Shown here piece by piece: positions 23,861 to 34,507 of a DNA stretch of 64,000 bases. Below the pieces are notes generated by a model. It did no database searches. It was not told where the DNA came from and saw only the letters and a program-made list of their open reading frames with translations. This DNA is from Juglans regia (Eukaryota > Streptophyta > Magnoliopsida > Fagales > Juglandaceae), in NCBI RefSeq assembly GCF_001411555.2, contig NC_049914.1:12390847-12454846 (forward strand), read 5' to 3'. The stretch's first letter is position 1; each line of letters begins with the position of its first letter. A program made the translations under genes and the position numbers.

Positions 23861-24637
23861 TACCACTATATTCACAGCATCATTCTCAGCGTTTTCTTGA
23901 TTCCTGCAGTTTTTCTTAATGTGGCCCGGCTTGCCACAACTCCAGCACGTGATCTGCTGCCCAAATCCCGTCTTGCTCTTCCTTCTGCTCTTGGAGCTTG
24001 ACCTGTCATGTCCTCTGCCCTGATTATCAACATTTAGGGCTGATCCTGAACCCGAGAACTCACCCGAGTCTCTTCTACATACCTCTTTAGCAAGGATCAT
24101 GTTACGTACGTCGTCGTAGTTCAGTTTCATCTTGCCAGCTGAACTACTCATAGCCATCCTCATGACCTTCCAACTATTTGACAGCGATGCCAACAGAATC
24201 AATGTTCTGATCTCATCATCAAAATCAATCTCTACAAAAGACAGTTGATTTGTGATCGTATTGAATTCATTCAAGTGTTGGGCCACAGACATACCTTCTG
24301 ACATCTTCAGATTGAACAATTTCTTCATCAAGTGCACTTTGTTATTTGCCGACGACTTTTCATGCATACCTAACAACGTCGCTATGAGATCCGTCGTGGT
24401 TCTCTCCTTACTAACATTGTGTGCCACTGTTTTGGACAGGGTCAGCTGAAGAATCCCCAAAACATGTCGATCTAACAGAGTCTACTCAGAATCATCCATG
24501 CTCTTCGACTTCTTCTCTAACAGTGGAAGATAGATCATCTTCCCATAGAGATAGTCATTGATCTGCATCTTCTAGTACCCAAAATCAATGTCGTCGAACT
24601 TCTCAATCCCGAGTGCTTTCACTTTATGTCCAGCCAT
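23849..24637 (-). pseudogene. Copia gag with CCHC zinc knuckle, two in-frame stops
   Basis: The start is ATG at 24637 (MAGHKVKALGIEKFDD). Two TAG codons, at positions where TGG tryptophan is expected (after DFG-Tyr, and in Glu-Trp-Thr-Leu-Leu-Asp), break the first 75 codons. From about 24460 the frame is open to 23849. It shows the gag helical domain (LMKKLFNLKMSEGMSVAQHL) and a zinc knuckle CWSCGKPGHIKKNC near the C-terminus. The gag protein packages element RNA. TGG-to-TAG changes fit C-to-T decay on the opposite strand of methylated repeats. Confidence 0.8.
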
Positions 24638-24676
24638 CATTCTCTTTTAGATCCAACTTTGGCTCTTGATACCAGT

Positions 24677-25238
24677 TGTTATGTAAAACACACACACCAA
24701 CAATGTCAAACTAAAGTAAAAGCAAACACGATCAAGCACAAGACACACAATATACGTGGTTTAGCAAATTGCCTACGTCTACAGAGCTGCAAAAATCTTA
24801 TTAAACATTGGAGATTACAGTTACTCAATCTCAACTCAAACTCTCTAGGGCTTTTTGCTCTCTTATACAATATGTATTCACTTGACAATTGTTCTCTTTA
24901 AAAAATATGTTGAAAGTTGTACAAAACAAGTCAAATATAACACATATTTATAGTAAATGGCGTTGGAAACCCTAATATGGCAAAAACTATGTTCTTCACT
25001 CGAGCGGTGTATCGAGCATGCCTCGAGCGAACAACCAATGAATATTGGCTCTAGTAGGATGTCGAGCATGGCTCGAGCAAACACTGGGATTTGTGTCTCG
25101 CTCGAGCCCACTATTGAACGCACCTCGAGCGAACTCACAGGTTGAGTTTCGCTTGAGCCCACTGTCAAGCGCATGTCGAGCGAACTCATTGTTCCTCGAT
25201 TTTCTGCTCACAGACCAGTCTCTACATGCAACCCAACA
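24677..25238 (-). repeat. 5' LTR of the gag-only Copia element
   Basis: On the minus strand it begins TGTTGGGTTGC and ends TTACATAACA. It is 562 bp and shares the 'ctcgagcgaa' cluster with the left LTR. The primer binding site follows after two bases. Confidence 0.9.
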
Positions 25239-26123
25239 TAACCTAAATCAGAAAAATATTTTCTCAAACATTAATAACCTACACCAGCATATTAATCTAA
25301 CTAACATAAATTCCACCATCCTCATGATAGAATAGTACGAGCTCGTACCCAGTTAACTCCATTAAATAACCCACAAACAGACACATCTAACAATCAACCG
25401 TACTCCCGACACGGACTAGCCTATCAAGTAATCACAACCAGCCCACAATACTCAGCAGCCGTGACTCCTCACATGTCACACACAACCCAAACAACAACAT
25501 AACAACCCAAACCGCCACATACCAACCAAATTATGAAACATCCAACAACTCAATTCGCACAGCTGCATACATTAAGTCTCCTCCGCCCACAACAACACAA
25601 ACACGCGACTTTCGATATGTCAAACAGTAAGTCAATAGTAAACAAGACAACTTATAAAGTCTATCATTCTAACATAATTCATTAAAATTCTAACAACCAC
25701 CAATCATTCGTATCACACTTAACAATGCAAAAATGTGCCTAATACTCTAAATATTGTACCTAATCTCTTGTGGTGGCCCGTGGAATTAGAGAGTGAAACG
25801 ACACTGTCTAAGGAGTTGGAGGTGTCTTTGGCGACACTTTGAATAGGGGCCATGCAATGACACGGCCTCCACTGGTTCGAGATTTGGTAATGAACTAAAT
25901 AGTACATTTTGAGGATTTATTAAGGGATTTGATAATAGTTTGTAGTCAATGAACCATTCTATAGATGCTTGCTATCATGATAAAAAATTAATACTAGTGA
26001 TAATAAGTGAAAAAATGAATTTTATGTTCCACTTTTTTTAATATGATATGGCAGTACCCACGTTGCACTGGCAAGTCTAACGGTCCATTTGACAGTAAAC
26101 TCAGATGGGTGAGGAGCAGAGTC
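25239..26123. other. Non-coding DNA, possibly the rest of the interrupted LTR
   Basis: C/A-rich DNA up to about 25700 ('acaacccaaacaacaacata') resembles LTR or leader DNA. After that AT-rich DNA follows. I see no gene and no LTR terminus. Confidence 0.4.
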
Positions 26124-26126
26124 TTA

Positions 26127-26505
26127 GGCCTTGTTTGAATTGTAAAATGGTCTCATCTCATCTCATTTTCTCTCATCTCAACATCTAAACACCACAAACA
26201 CAAACATTTTTCGATTTCAAATTTTCAACATTTTCATCTAATTATAATATAATCATTAAAACTTTTCCAAACTTCCAAACAAAATAAAAAAGAAAAAAAA
26301 AATTCAATTTTCTCAAATCTCAAAATAAAAATAATATTCTAATAATATTTTAACTTGATAATATTTTTATTCAACTTTTTCTCTCTTCTTTTTCAAAACA
26401 CTATAAAATATTTTAATTCAAATTATTTCACTATTATTTAAAATCTATTTTATTTCTATTAAAAAATTTTCGTCTCATTTCATAATCTCAAAATCCAAAC
26501 TGGCC
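26127..26505. mobile_element. Tourist/PIF-Harbinger-like MITE, 379 bp, TTA TSD
   Basis: The left end is GGCCTTGTTTGAATTG and the right end CCAAACTGGCC, inverted repeats of about 10-11 bp with small mismatches. TTA flanks both ends (26124-26126 and 26506-26508), the TSD typical of PIF/Harbinger. The interior is AT-rich and non-coding, with 'tctcatctcatctcattttc' words. Confidence 0.75.
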
Positions 26506-26509
26506 TTAG

Positions 26510-26998
26510 AGCATTGACAATGGCCTAGTCATTGTCAAGTCTAAATTTTGACTAGAATTTCAGGTTTTAGTTATAGCATTAACCTTTGGTTAGGTGAATC
26601 CATATTGAACTAGCCACCTTAAACTTCAAATAATAATATAATATTATATATTTTAATAATATTTTACAATTTATTTTATAATATTTTACAAATACACTTC
26701 ATATATTAATTAATAATTTGATTTTAATTTCATAATTTGGTTATTATTAATAAAATAGAATAATATAGAAAATAACGAACTATATATCTAAATTGAAATT
26801 GATAGTATAGACTTTAAAATAATTAGATAATATAGATATTAAAATATAATGGTTGTTAGAAATGATTAAAATATTACTTTAATGAGTGAATAGTAACTAG
26901 CCAACTATGACTAGGGAACTTAATTTACTGTAGCTTATATATTACGATTTAGTGATTTGACTAATCCAATATAGGAAATTTTATTCATACCTAGCCGG
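26510..26998. other. AT-rich DNA, possible further MITE
   Basis: It begins 'agagcattgacaatggccta', a phrase often seen at ends of plant MITEs, but I could not match a right-hand inverted repeat. No gene. Confidence 0.3.
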
Positions 26999-27207
26999 AA
27001 TATGAAGATGCATGCTCTTATCCGAGTTTTTCGATTCAAATGGTCTGGGAAAGTGGGCTAAACTTGATAGTAGCCCAGCCTGGTTGGGCCATTAGTCCAG
27101 CATGGCCGTCCTCTCAGGACTCTTAACCAGTTCCTGCGGGCAGACAAATTCTCTTCTACGTTGCAGAGAACTCCCAACAAATCTAAGTAGCAGCACCAGA
27201 CGCCATC

Positions 27208-29383
27208 ATGGTTAGCGTTCTAACTCAGGTGCTCATTCATTCTCTATCAGGTCCCTTAGATTATTTCTTTTTTTCCTTCAAAAAAAATAATCCAGTTTTT
27301 TATGGCTATTTTGTTGTTGAAATTTTAATTAATGCAGGAGCGTCTTCTCGGCGCTGCTCTCGGAAGCATATTCACGGGAGTCGTTGTATTTGAGCAACGT
27401 AGAAGCATCTATAAATCCATTTCTGATAACCAAGCTCAATCCGATGTTCTGTCTCAGGTGATTCTAGCGCCCATTCTCCTTAACATTGTGATATGAACTT
27501 TTGGTATCTGAGACCCTAGGATTCAGTGAGAACCTTTGTCACAGCTAGGCATCTCAGAATTTATTGAATCCTCTACTCGTTTTCTATTTCCCTTCGTTTT
27601 TTTTCTTTTTTTTTTTTTTTTTTGGGGAGTTTTGTTGTGTATGTGGGAGAAGACAATGGTCAATGTGAGAGGAAAATGAATCTTGGCTACGCATATAGAG
27701 GGAAACGTTTAGGATCGTGTCGGAAAGCTTGCTACGTCTTTGTACTTTGCGAATGATTTTTTCCCCGTTTCTGGTTTTTTGCATTTGGAAAAAAGAGGAA
27801 CAGCTATGGTTCGACATTAATTCCTTTTTTCTTTTTTCAAAATTTCCTTTTTGATTTAATATGTATGAAAACCTAGTTTTGATTTTGTTATTGATTTTAA
27901 CCCAGAGGGTTGAAAGCAGGCTTTTGCCCCATTCTTTCCTAGAATGTTATGAGCCCACTAGGTAGAACTCACACTTGAAAATCGACTTATAAGAGAAGGG
28001 TGCCTAGGGGCTTATAAACCACCAACCAATTTCATACTTAGTTGATGCGAGATTGTAACAACCACCACGCTCCGCAGCCGACATCCACGGTTGTCTCGGC
28101 GCTCACACGGGCTGGCTGTGCGCTAGGTCTTTCCTAGCCCCGGATGAACACTGTCATGCCGGCACCACTCCCTGTGCCACACGATTGCACCGTCGCAACA
28201 TAGACTGCATACGTGGGGTGGCTTTGATACCATTTGTTATGAACCCATTATGTAGAACTCACCCTTGAAACAGGCTTACAAGAGAAGGGTGCCTAGGGGC
28301 TTATAAACCACCAACCAATCCCATACTTAGTCGATGTGGGATCGTAACATAGAACCAAGGGAAGCATTGTACTATGATATTCTGAATTATTTGCTGTGCT
28401 GGTATATGTAGACTCCCGTATTGAGTGTATTTGTAGACTCCCGTATTTGGCTTGGGAAGTCAATCTTAACTATTCAAGATATCATAGTGAGTCTTAACTA
28501 AGTGATTGGTCCATCATGGAGTATCACATAGATATGACTAGGACGTATTTGGATCATGAAAAATGATATAAGAGCCAACCTAGCAATGCCATGCAACTGA
28601 AGGCAGCATTGTGGCATAACACTGACCTTGATGAGAACGTCAAGGATTGAAGTATGAGGGATTTTGATACCTAGGATTGTGTGTATTGTAAGATGTTGTG
28701 CTAGCATTTTCTGATTCCCATTTCAGAGATATCTCGGGCGGGTCTAGTTTAAATGGGACCTGAATAGTAAAGGGGGAGTGTGGCTGAAGTTTGGTGTATG
28801 GGATTCACACAAATAAAAAAGATTAGTCCTAGGTAAATTATGAGAGGCGAAGTCTTTGGGGGCAGAATTATTGTTCAATTTTCTGGCTATCAGTTCTGTG
28901 AAATGACCAAGTTGTATGTGAGGTGACTACATACGAATCTGATGTGATTGAGCCTCTCATGTTGAAAATGCCACAATCTTAGGTCTGCATATCATAGATA
29001 CTGACTCCAATTTGTATTGTTGGCAGTTGATTGAGGTTGGGTCTCTGCTTTATTATCATATGAATGTTGTATGTTTAATCTTTGCGTTCAATCCACTTTC
29101 TCAAACTAGGTAATAATAATGGGGTCTTATTGATATGATTGAATAAACAGATAAAGGATGCTTGATCTCTTAATACAACAGTTATTTTCTTTGAAATCTT
29201 TAAGCACCTGGTTCACGCAATGCAAGGCAGTGACTTCTAATCGTTTCCACTTTGAACTCCTTCCAGGTGAGAGAACCTATATTCGGAAAGCAATCTCGCT
29301 CGCAGTTTGCACATCTATGGAACAAGGCTGTGGACCAGACATTTGGACCAGTAATCGATTTGCTTAGTTCACGTGGGTGGTAG
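27208..29383 (+). CDS. Small conserved-looking plant protein, 85 residues, three exons
   Basis: Exons 27208-27228, 27338-27457 and 29267-29383 join in phase 0 with borders CAG|GT and CAG|G, and end at TAG. The protein starts MVSVLTQ, then ERLLGAALGSIFTGVVVFEQ, a short hydrophobic stretch with small residues that may be one membrane segment. It continues RRSIYKSISDNQ, then EPIFGKQSRSQFAHLWNKAV, and ends SSRGW. The small-residue helix followed by a basic, aromatic C-terminus resembles small inner-membrane subunits of mitochondria, but I do not recognise the family and give no function. The start is chosen because it is the only ATG that opens exon 1 in frame. Intron 2 (1809 bp) contains a TRIM. 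Confidence 0.78.
27945..28349 (-). mobile_element. TRIM retrotransposon, 405 bp, TSD TAGAA
   Basis: Terminal direct repeats of 116 bp (27945-28060) and 115 bp (28235-28349) flank an interior of 174 bp. On the minus strand the LTR starts TGTTACGATCCCAC and ends CATAACA. It is followed by TGGTATCAAAGCC (28233-28221), a tRNA-Met primer binding site, and a purine-rich tract sits before the far LTR. Perfect 5 bp TSDs TAGAA occur at 27940-27944 and 28350-28354. No protein is encoded, so it depends on another element. It sits in intron 2 of the small-protein gene. Confidence 0.92.
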
Positions 29384-31225
29384 AAATGTTGGAGTACTTC
29401 ACTACCAATTTATGAGTGTTTCTCTGTTCTTTTCATACACATACTACAGCCTGGCCACATTTGTAGTTTTGCACCTGTTCTTTATTATGCAAGGGACACA
29501 CACCCTGGGTCAGGAAACATGATTAAGAACCCACATAATAATTTTCCGACAATTATTATTCCTAAATGAGTAACGATATGTTTGATGTGGTTCTTCTTCT
29601 TCCTTCTATTTTTGCTCAGCTAGACAAACATGATACTAGTCTTTCCTCCAAACATCTATTTATCAATATGATGCATTTACGTGGTATGATTTGGAATGGA
29701 GATTTTTATTTCTGTTTATTGAATCTTTGGATACTGTGTGGCCCACACGATACGTGCCTCATCACTTAACTGGTTGTAACATGTGGACTTCGTGAGAGTT
29801 GGAGACCCTTTTTGGTTTGGATGTTCGTTTTGAGTTCATTTGATCTTAGTCATGGTAGATCTTTGAATAAATGATGCTTGATTTAAAGCCCTTTTGGGCA
29901 TGTTAATGTAATTATTTGAAATCTCAGTGTGGAGCTATGCAAAATACAGCGGGATTTGTATATTAGCTGGGAAGGTAGTGTTTGAGAATGAAGATTTTTC
30001 TTATTTTTAAAAGGAATTAAAAAACTGAGAATGAATGACAATTTTGGTAAGTGAAAATTTGTCTAATTCTGAGAATTCTTAAAAAACTTTTTGAGATGTA
30101 TTTTGTATTGTTTTTTGTGAAAGTGGGTTGCATAAAATGAGAAACTGTTGGGGACTTTATTTGGTAAGTGTTGCATATTGGGATTTGTGAAACTGGGTAG
30201 GTAAATTTGAGAAGTTGTTTGAATAATTTGCGAGAGGTGTAATATTTCTGGATTTTTGTGAAAGTTGTTTAAGTTTTTATGTTTTTATTTTTCGTGGAAA
30301 CATAGGCAAATGATTAGATGAAAGTTTTTTTCTTTGAGAACAGAAAAAGTTGCTGTTATTTAAAAAATGTTTGGATTGAAGTTAAACATTTTTGAAATTC
30401 TGAAACCAAACATAGGCCATGCTTCTCATTTGTTATTCCCTTCTCTATTTTCCTTCTAGTTTCTTCCAGCTACACATGCATAAATCTTGACTTTTCCCCT
30501 TTCCAACAGAAGAATGTTCCAAACCATTGATTAATATACCCAACAAATAGCAATTCTTCTTTTGGAATATAAGTTTGCAACTTTCAGCAAACAATTTCTT
30601 CTGTACTGAGTTGCATTGTTTGTGTGGGAGTCAAAGAAATGTGTGGAGAAGAATTTGTTGATTTTGTTAGAGCAATGTTCTGATCAGTTTCTCACTGATC
30701 AAGCTATAATCAGGGTCCTGATTATACTGCTGTAATATATTTAGGTTCTTGATTCAATGATTTATTGCATAGTTGGCAATGATACGGCTGTACTTATAAA
30801 AAGGTATCCTTTCTGGCTAATTTAATTCTCTATACTTCAGCAATCAGTCTGATTACTCTAGAATGCCTGGATACTCTTCAATTTTTTCTCTTTCTTTTGA
30901 GTGGAAGCACCTTTGATGATCGTAACAATATTTTGGGCGTGTTTTTTGTCGGCTTTTAGAGCCTTTGCTTGTACTCGCTCTCCCATTGTCCTTCACTAGA
31001 GTTCAGTAATCATTTGATTATCTTTATGGCTTATACACCAAAGTTTGACCATAAATGAACCATGAGCCATAATTGTGAAATACTATGCAGCTTATCACTA
31101 TAGTATTACAGCCACATTCCATAACCTGAACAAAATGTGAAGAAACGAAAGAAAAACAGGAAAAGAAAGAGACAAGAAATGTGGAGGCCTAAGTTTCATA
31201 AAGCTTCTTGTGGTGAGCATGTCGA
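29384..31225. other. Intergenic DNA between two small genes
   Basis: The region 29384-29570 probably includes the 3' UTR of the small-protein gene. The rest is T-rich and non-coding, and no repeat ends were recognised. Region 31050-31225 is likely the 3' flank of the minus-strand membrane-protein gene. Confidence 0.45.
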
Positions 31226-31636
31226 TTAAGCATCAGGTTGAACAGAATTGGTCCGACTTGTATTGGCTCGACGCGTGATCACTACATAGTATGCACCCAT
31301 CGCCAAAAGCACAGCAAAAACAAAGCCGAACACAATGCCAGCAATCCCACCAGCTCCAACTCGGCTCCTGCCATGCTGGGAAGTGGATGCTCTGCTCTCA
31401 TGTGCTGGAGTGGCTTCAACTACTTGTGCTGCCATTGGCAAGGGCGAGCAATCGGACAGGTAACAAGGCTCTTTGGTATTGGGGTTTTGAGTGTTTGGAT
31501 GGAAGAAATCATATGCTGATGGTGGAAAAGCTATGGGGTTTTCATTAGCGACCCCATGAGGAGCTCTATCTTGAGCTCTAGCAATGGAGAGAATAGTTAA
31601 GAAAGTGAAGAGCAGGAAGGAAACCATGGGGGACAT
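31226..31636 (-). CDS. Secreted or type I single-pass membrane protein, 136 residues
   Basis: A single exon runs from ATG at 31636 to a TAA stop. Residues 1-21 (MSPMVSFLLFTFLTILSIARA) form a clear signal peptide. The middle is polar and Pro-rich with a PPSAYDFFHP motif and two cysteines in PCYLSDCSPL. Residues about 95-118 (GGIAGIVFGFVFAVLLAMGA) are a transmembrane helix, followed by a short basic cytosolic tail TRRANTSR. The topology is therefore outside-in. A second Met at codon 4 could also serve as start. The layout is common among small uncharacterised plant membrane proteins. I know no function for it. Confidence 0.75.
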   Translation of the reverse strand: MSPMVSFLLFTFLTILSIARAQDRAPHGVANENPIAFPPSAYDFFHPNTQNPNTKEPCYLSDCSPLPMAAQVVEATPAHESRASTSQHGRSRVGAGGIAGIVFGFVFAVLLAMGAYYVVITRRANTSRTNSVQPDA

Positions 31637-31694
31637 GTTTTGCGGTTCCTTGAAGTTAGTGTACTTTTGGTGAACTTTTGGTCTTTCGAACTGG

Positions 31695-31703
31695 CTTTTA
31701 TAA
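31695..31703 (-). promoter_or_regulatory. TATA box of the 136-residue membrane-protein gene
   Basis: TTATAAAAG on the minus strand lies about 60 bp upstream of the ATG at 31636. The spacing allows a short 5' UTR. Confidence 0.55.
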
Positions 31704-31709
31704 GGTCTT

Positions 31710-34502
31710 TAGGAAGTGGTGGTTGCTTGGAATTGAATTCTGGTGATGGAAGAGGCGAAAAGGAGGGAACAGAATGATTGGGAATGTATTATTTACCATC
31801 CCATGACTTAAAACTCAGGACTCCCCAAACTGCCTTAGTCAGTCAAGAGTGTTTTTTCTTTTTTGGTTAAATTATAGACGGAAAATATACACTTAACATC
31901 TTCAAACTATCAGATGTTTCTCCCTTCCAAAATATCAAAACTGACACACTATACTCTCAAATTATGAAAAACCTATACTCACTCTAATTGAATCATGGCC
32001 GTTGAGATAGAAGAAAAATAAGTGACATGGTACAATATTGATTGTCAGATCTTAATGAAAGTTTAAAGTGTGAATATTTTATTAGTTTAAGATTATGTAG
32101 AGGGGGCAAACCGAGCGGTCAGAGAAGCGGCATACTAGCATTTTCCCGTAAAGAATATATGCAGCAACTTCAAAATTTCCTGTAATAATTCTTAATTATG
32201 ATCTTATCTTTGCATTATAATTCAACCCTTTTAGTAGGTAATTTCTTACAATCTTACTTGTAATGCTGCTCACCTTGACATGACTTTGAGAATATTACAT
32301 TCTCTACTCGAGTGCCTTCAAAATATCATGTTCTAATTTTCTCCCCTCAAATGCTTCTACTCAAAGACACGTGAGTGGGGAATGGGATTATAATGATTTA
32401 TTGATTAATTATCAACTTGCTTCTCTTGTTCCTCACTAATCATATACTTTGAAGTTTGAACCCAAAAATGTACTGATGTGTATTAATTTGCGTGCGTATA
32501 AACATATCATGCTTTATGCAGCCACATGCAATTAGCTCTTTCATACTACCACCCTGTTAACAAGCGGTATTTGGGGGTGGCAGACAAATTAATGTAACAT
32601 CATGGTATTGAATATAGTATTGAAACGTGGTGAATGGGCTCTTACAATGTTTGGAAATGAGCCTTGGCTTTTTATAATCGATTTAAGAGACTCCAGCTGT
32701 ATATAAAAAAAGATTTTCTTAAGTTCAAACTCGAGTAAAAGAGAGATAAATAGATAAAGTAATATTGCAGTATCATTGCAGCTCATAAGTTTAAAATATT
32801 AATTTAAAATATTATTATTGTTTTGGAATTTGAAAAATTTGAATTGAGATTTAAAAAAATTGAATTGTTTATTATATTTTGTATAAAAATTTAGAAAAAT
32901 TGTAATGATGAGATGAGAAACTCATATTGTCTTTACCCCAAGCTGCCCTTAGATTCTAGAAAAGACCCATTCAAATTCTTACCCAAAACTGTACGAAAAA
33001 TACCAAAATGAGCACAATAATCTGCATTTCTTTAATTAATTTTCTAGGTGGAACTCATCTCTTACTTGGAAACAAGTATGGCACTATCACCTTGCGCAAT
33101 AGTTTGGATAGTGAGGTATTATCAGAATATCTGAAAATATTTTACTACTATTCATTATTTTATTATTACTATTCACAGAATACTTGAGAATAGCACACTA
33201 CTTAAACGCAATCTTAATCCAAACAATGTAAGAAGAAGGAAGCATTAGCATCAGTTTTCAACAATTTCTTTGCTTAGTTTCTATACAAAGCAAAGAAATT
33301 AACGAGGATTTTTTTTTTTTTGGGGAGGTTTTCTTGGCTTGGGGGATCAGCAAGGGTGGGTAGAAGATGCAATATAATATGCGTGTAATCATAAAGGCTA
33401 GCCTTGTGTCTTTGGACTTTGGACATTATTACAATGCTATAACGCATGCTGCACCTCAAATCAATGCATTTCTCCTCCCCACCACTCCTAATATTGAAAT
33501 CATTTCATCCCTTCATGCGTTTTTCCTTTGCTTTTCACTTCTCTCACTCTCTCTCTCTCTCTCTCGTATGCACATTTACCAGTTGCACAAGATCCTTGCT
33601 GTAGTTAATTGGCCTTCAGGGCTTGTTCACATGTTTTGGTCATGCAGCTCGCTCTCATTTCACAAGACTCGTCTGTGTGTGATAAATGTCAGCCAAAAAC
33701 TACATTTTTACACTCCCAAATTACCATTGCTTTTTTATTTGCACATCCTATTTTTTCGTCGATGTTGGAAATCAGAGAAGGCATTAATAATCTACATTTG
33801 CAAAATATAATAAAATTTCCAATAACGACTAACATGGTGGCCCCCATCTCTTGGAATATCGGGAAAGAGATTGGTTTGGTCAGATACAAACCCAAGGATG
33901 TATGTATGCTTGGGCCGAAAAGGATCCCAGTTCTTAAAATATGGACTGGACCTTTTCAGCTTTTGGATTGGGTAATTTCTTGGGCTCTCTGGACAGTAAA
34001 CCGAAAACAAAAACGAAGAAAATAGGAAATTAAATATGAAGCCAAATCATAAGGCTAAAAAACATATATACAGGCCCCCCACCCCCTCCTCAAAAAAAAA
34101 AAAAAAAAAAAAAAAACTGGGACTGGATTAGTTTTATTTTCATTATAATAAATTTGTTAAAAAGACAGATTCGATTGAAGCTTGTTTCGAATGCTGTCTT
34201 ATTGATGCAGAGAGGAAAATTTTGTAATTTTTCCTCAAATCCTATCTTGACAAGAAGAAACTACAGTGTTAGTTGTTTCATTTCTGGCCAAACACCTTAA
34301 TTTATATGCAACCATGCATAAAAAAACATTGATACGCTACATGACAATTGAAAGGTGTTCGATGCAGTTTCATTAATTAATTCATTAATACAAGATGATA
34401 ATAATTAATTATCATTCTTAATTTACCGAAAACCCATAATTTTAAATTATTTTCTCCGACCTAGAGAAAAGCTCTCTCTCTCTCTCTCTCTCCCAAAACA
34501 CA
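31710..34502. other. Intergenic DNA with MITE-like pieces
   Basis: No gene was recognised. An AT-rich 'gatgagatgagaaactc' segment at 32820-32960 resembles the arms of MITEs seen elsewhere in the window. (CT)n runs lie at 33546-33565 and 34472-34493. A poly(A) of over 20 bases is at 34095-34117. Confidence 0.45.
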
Positions 34503-34507
34503 TCTCT

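Larger units (their letters stand above)
22571..25238 (-). mobile_element. Non-autonomous Copia-type retrotransposon with gag only, 2668 bp
   Basis: Two 562 bp LTRs (22571-23132 and 24677-25238) flank a 1544 bp interior. Reading on the minus strand, the 5' LTR is the right one. It is followed by TGGTATCAAGAGCC (primer binding site, 24674-24661) and gag, then a protease motif and a gag-pre-integrase segment, with no integrase core, reverse transcriptase or RNase H. A purine-rich tract lies just before the 3' LTR (about 23133-23145). Flanks TAGTC and TAACC are only a partial TSD. The LTRs differ at many positions, so the insertion is old. It sits inside the LTR-type repeat that starts at 21363. 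Confidence 0.88.

Noticed and set aside
28061..28234. GC-rich island in intron 2 that could suggest an exon
   Set aside because: It is the interior of the TRIM, flanked by its LTRs and primer site.
33367..34025. Overlapping frames of 138 and 147 codons on the plus strand
   Set aside because: No domain, no splice context and CT-repeat translation in the middle; likely chance.
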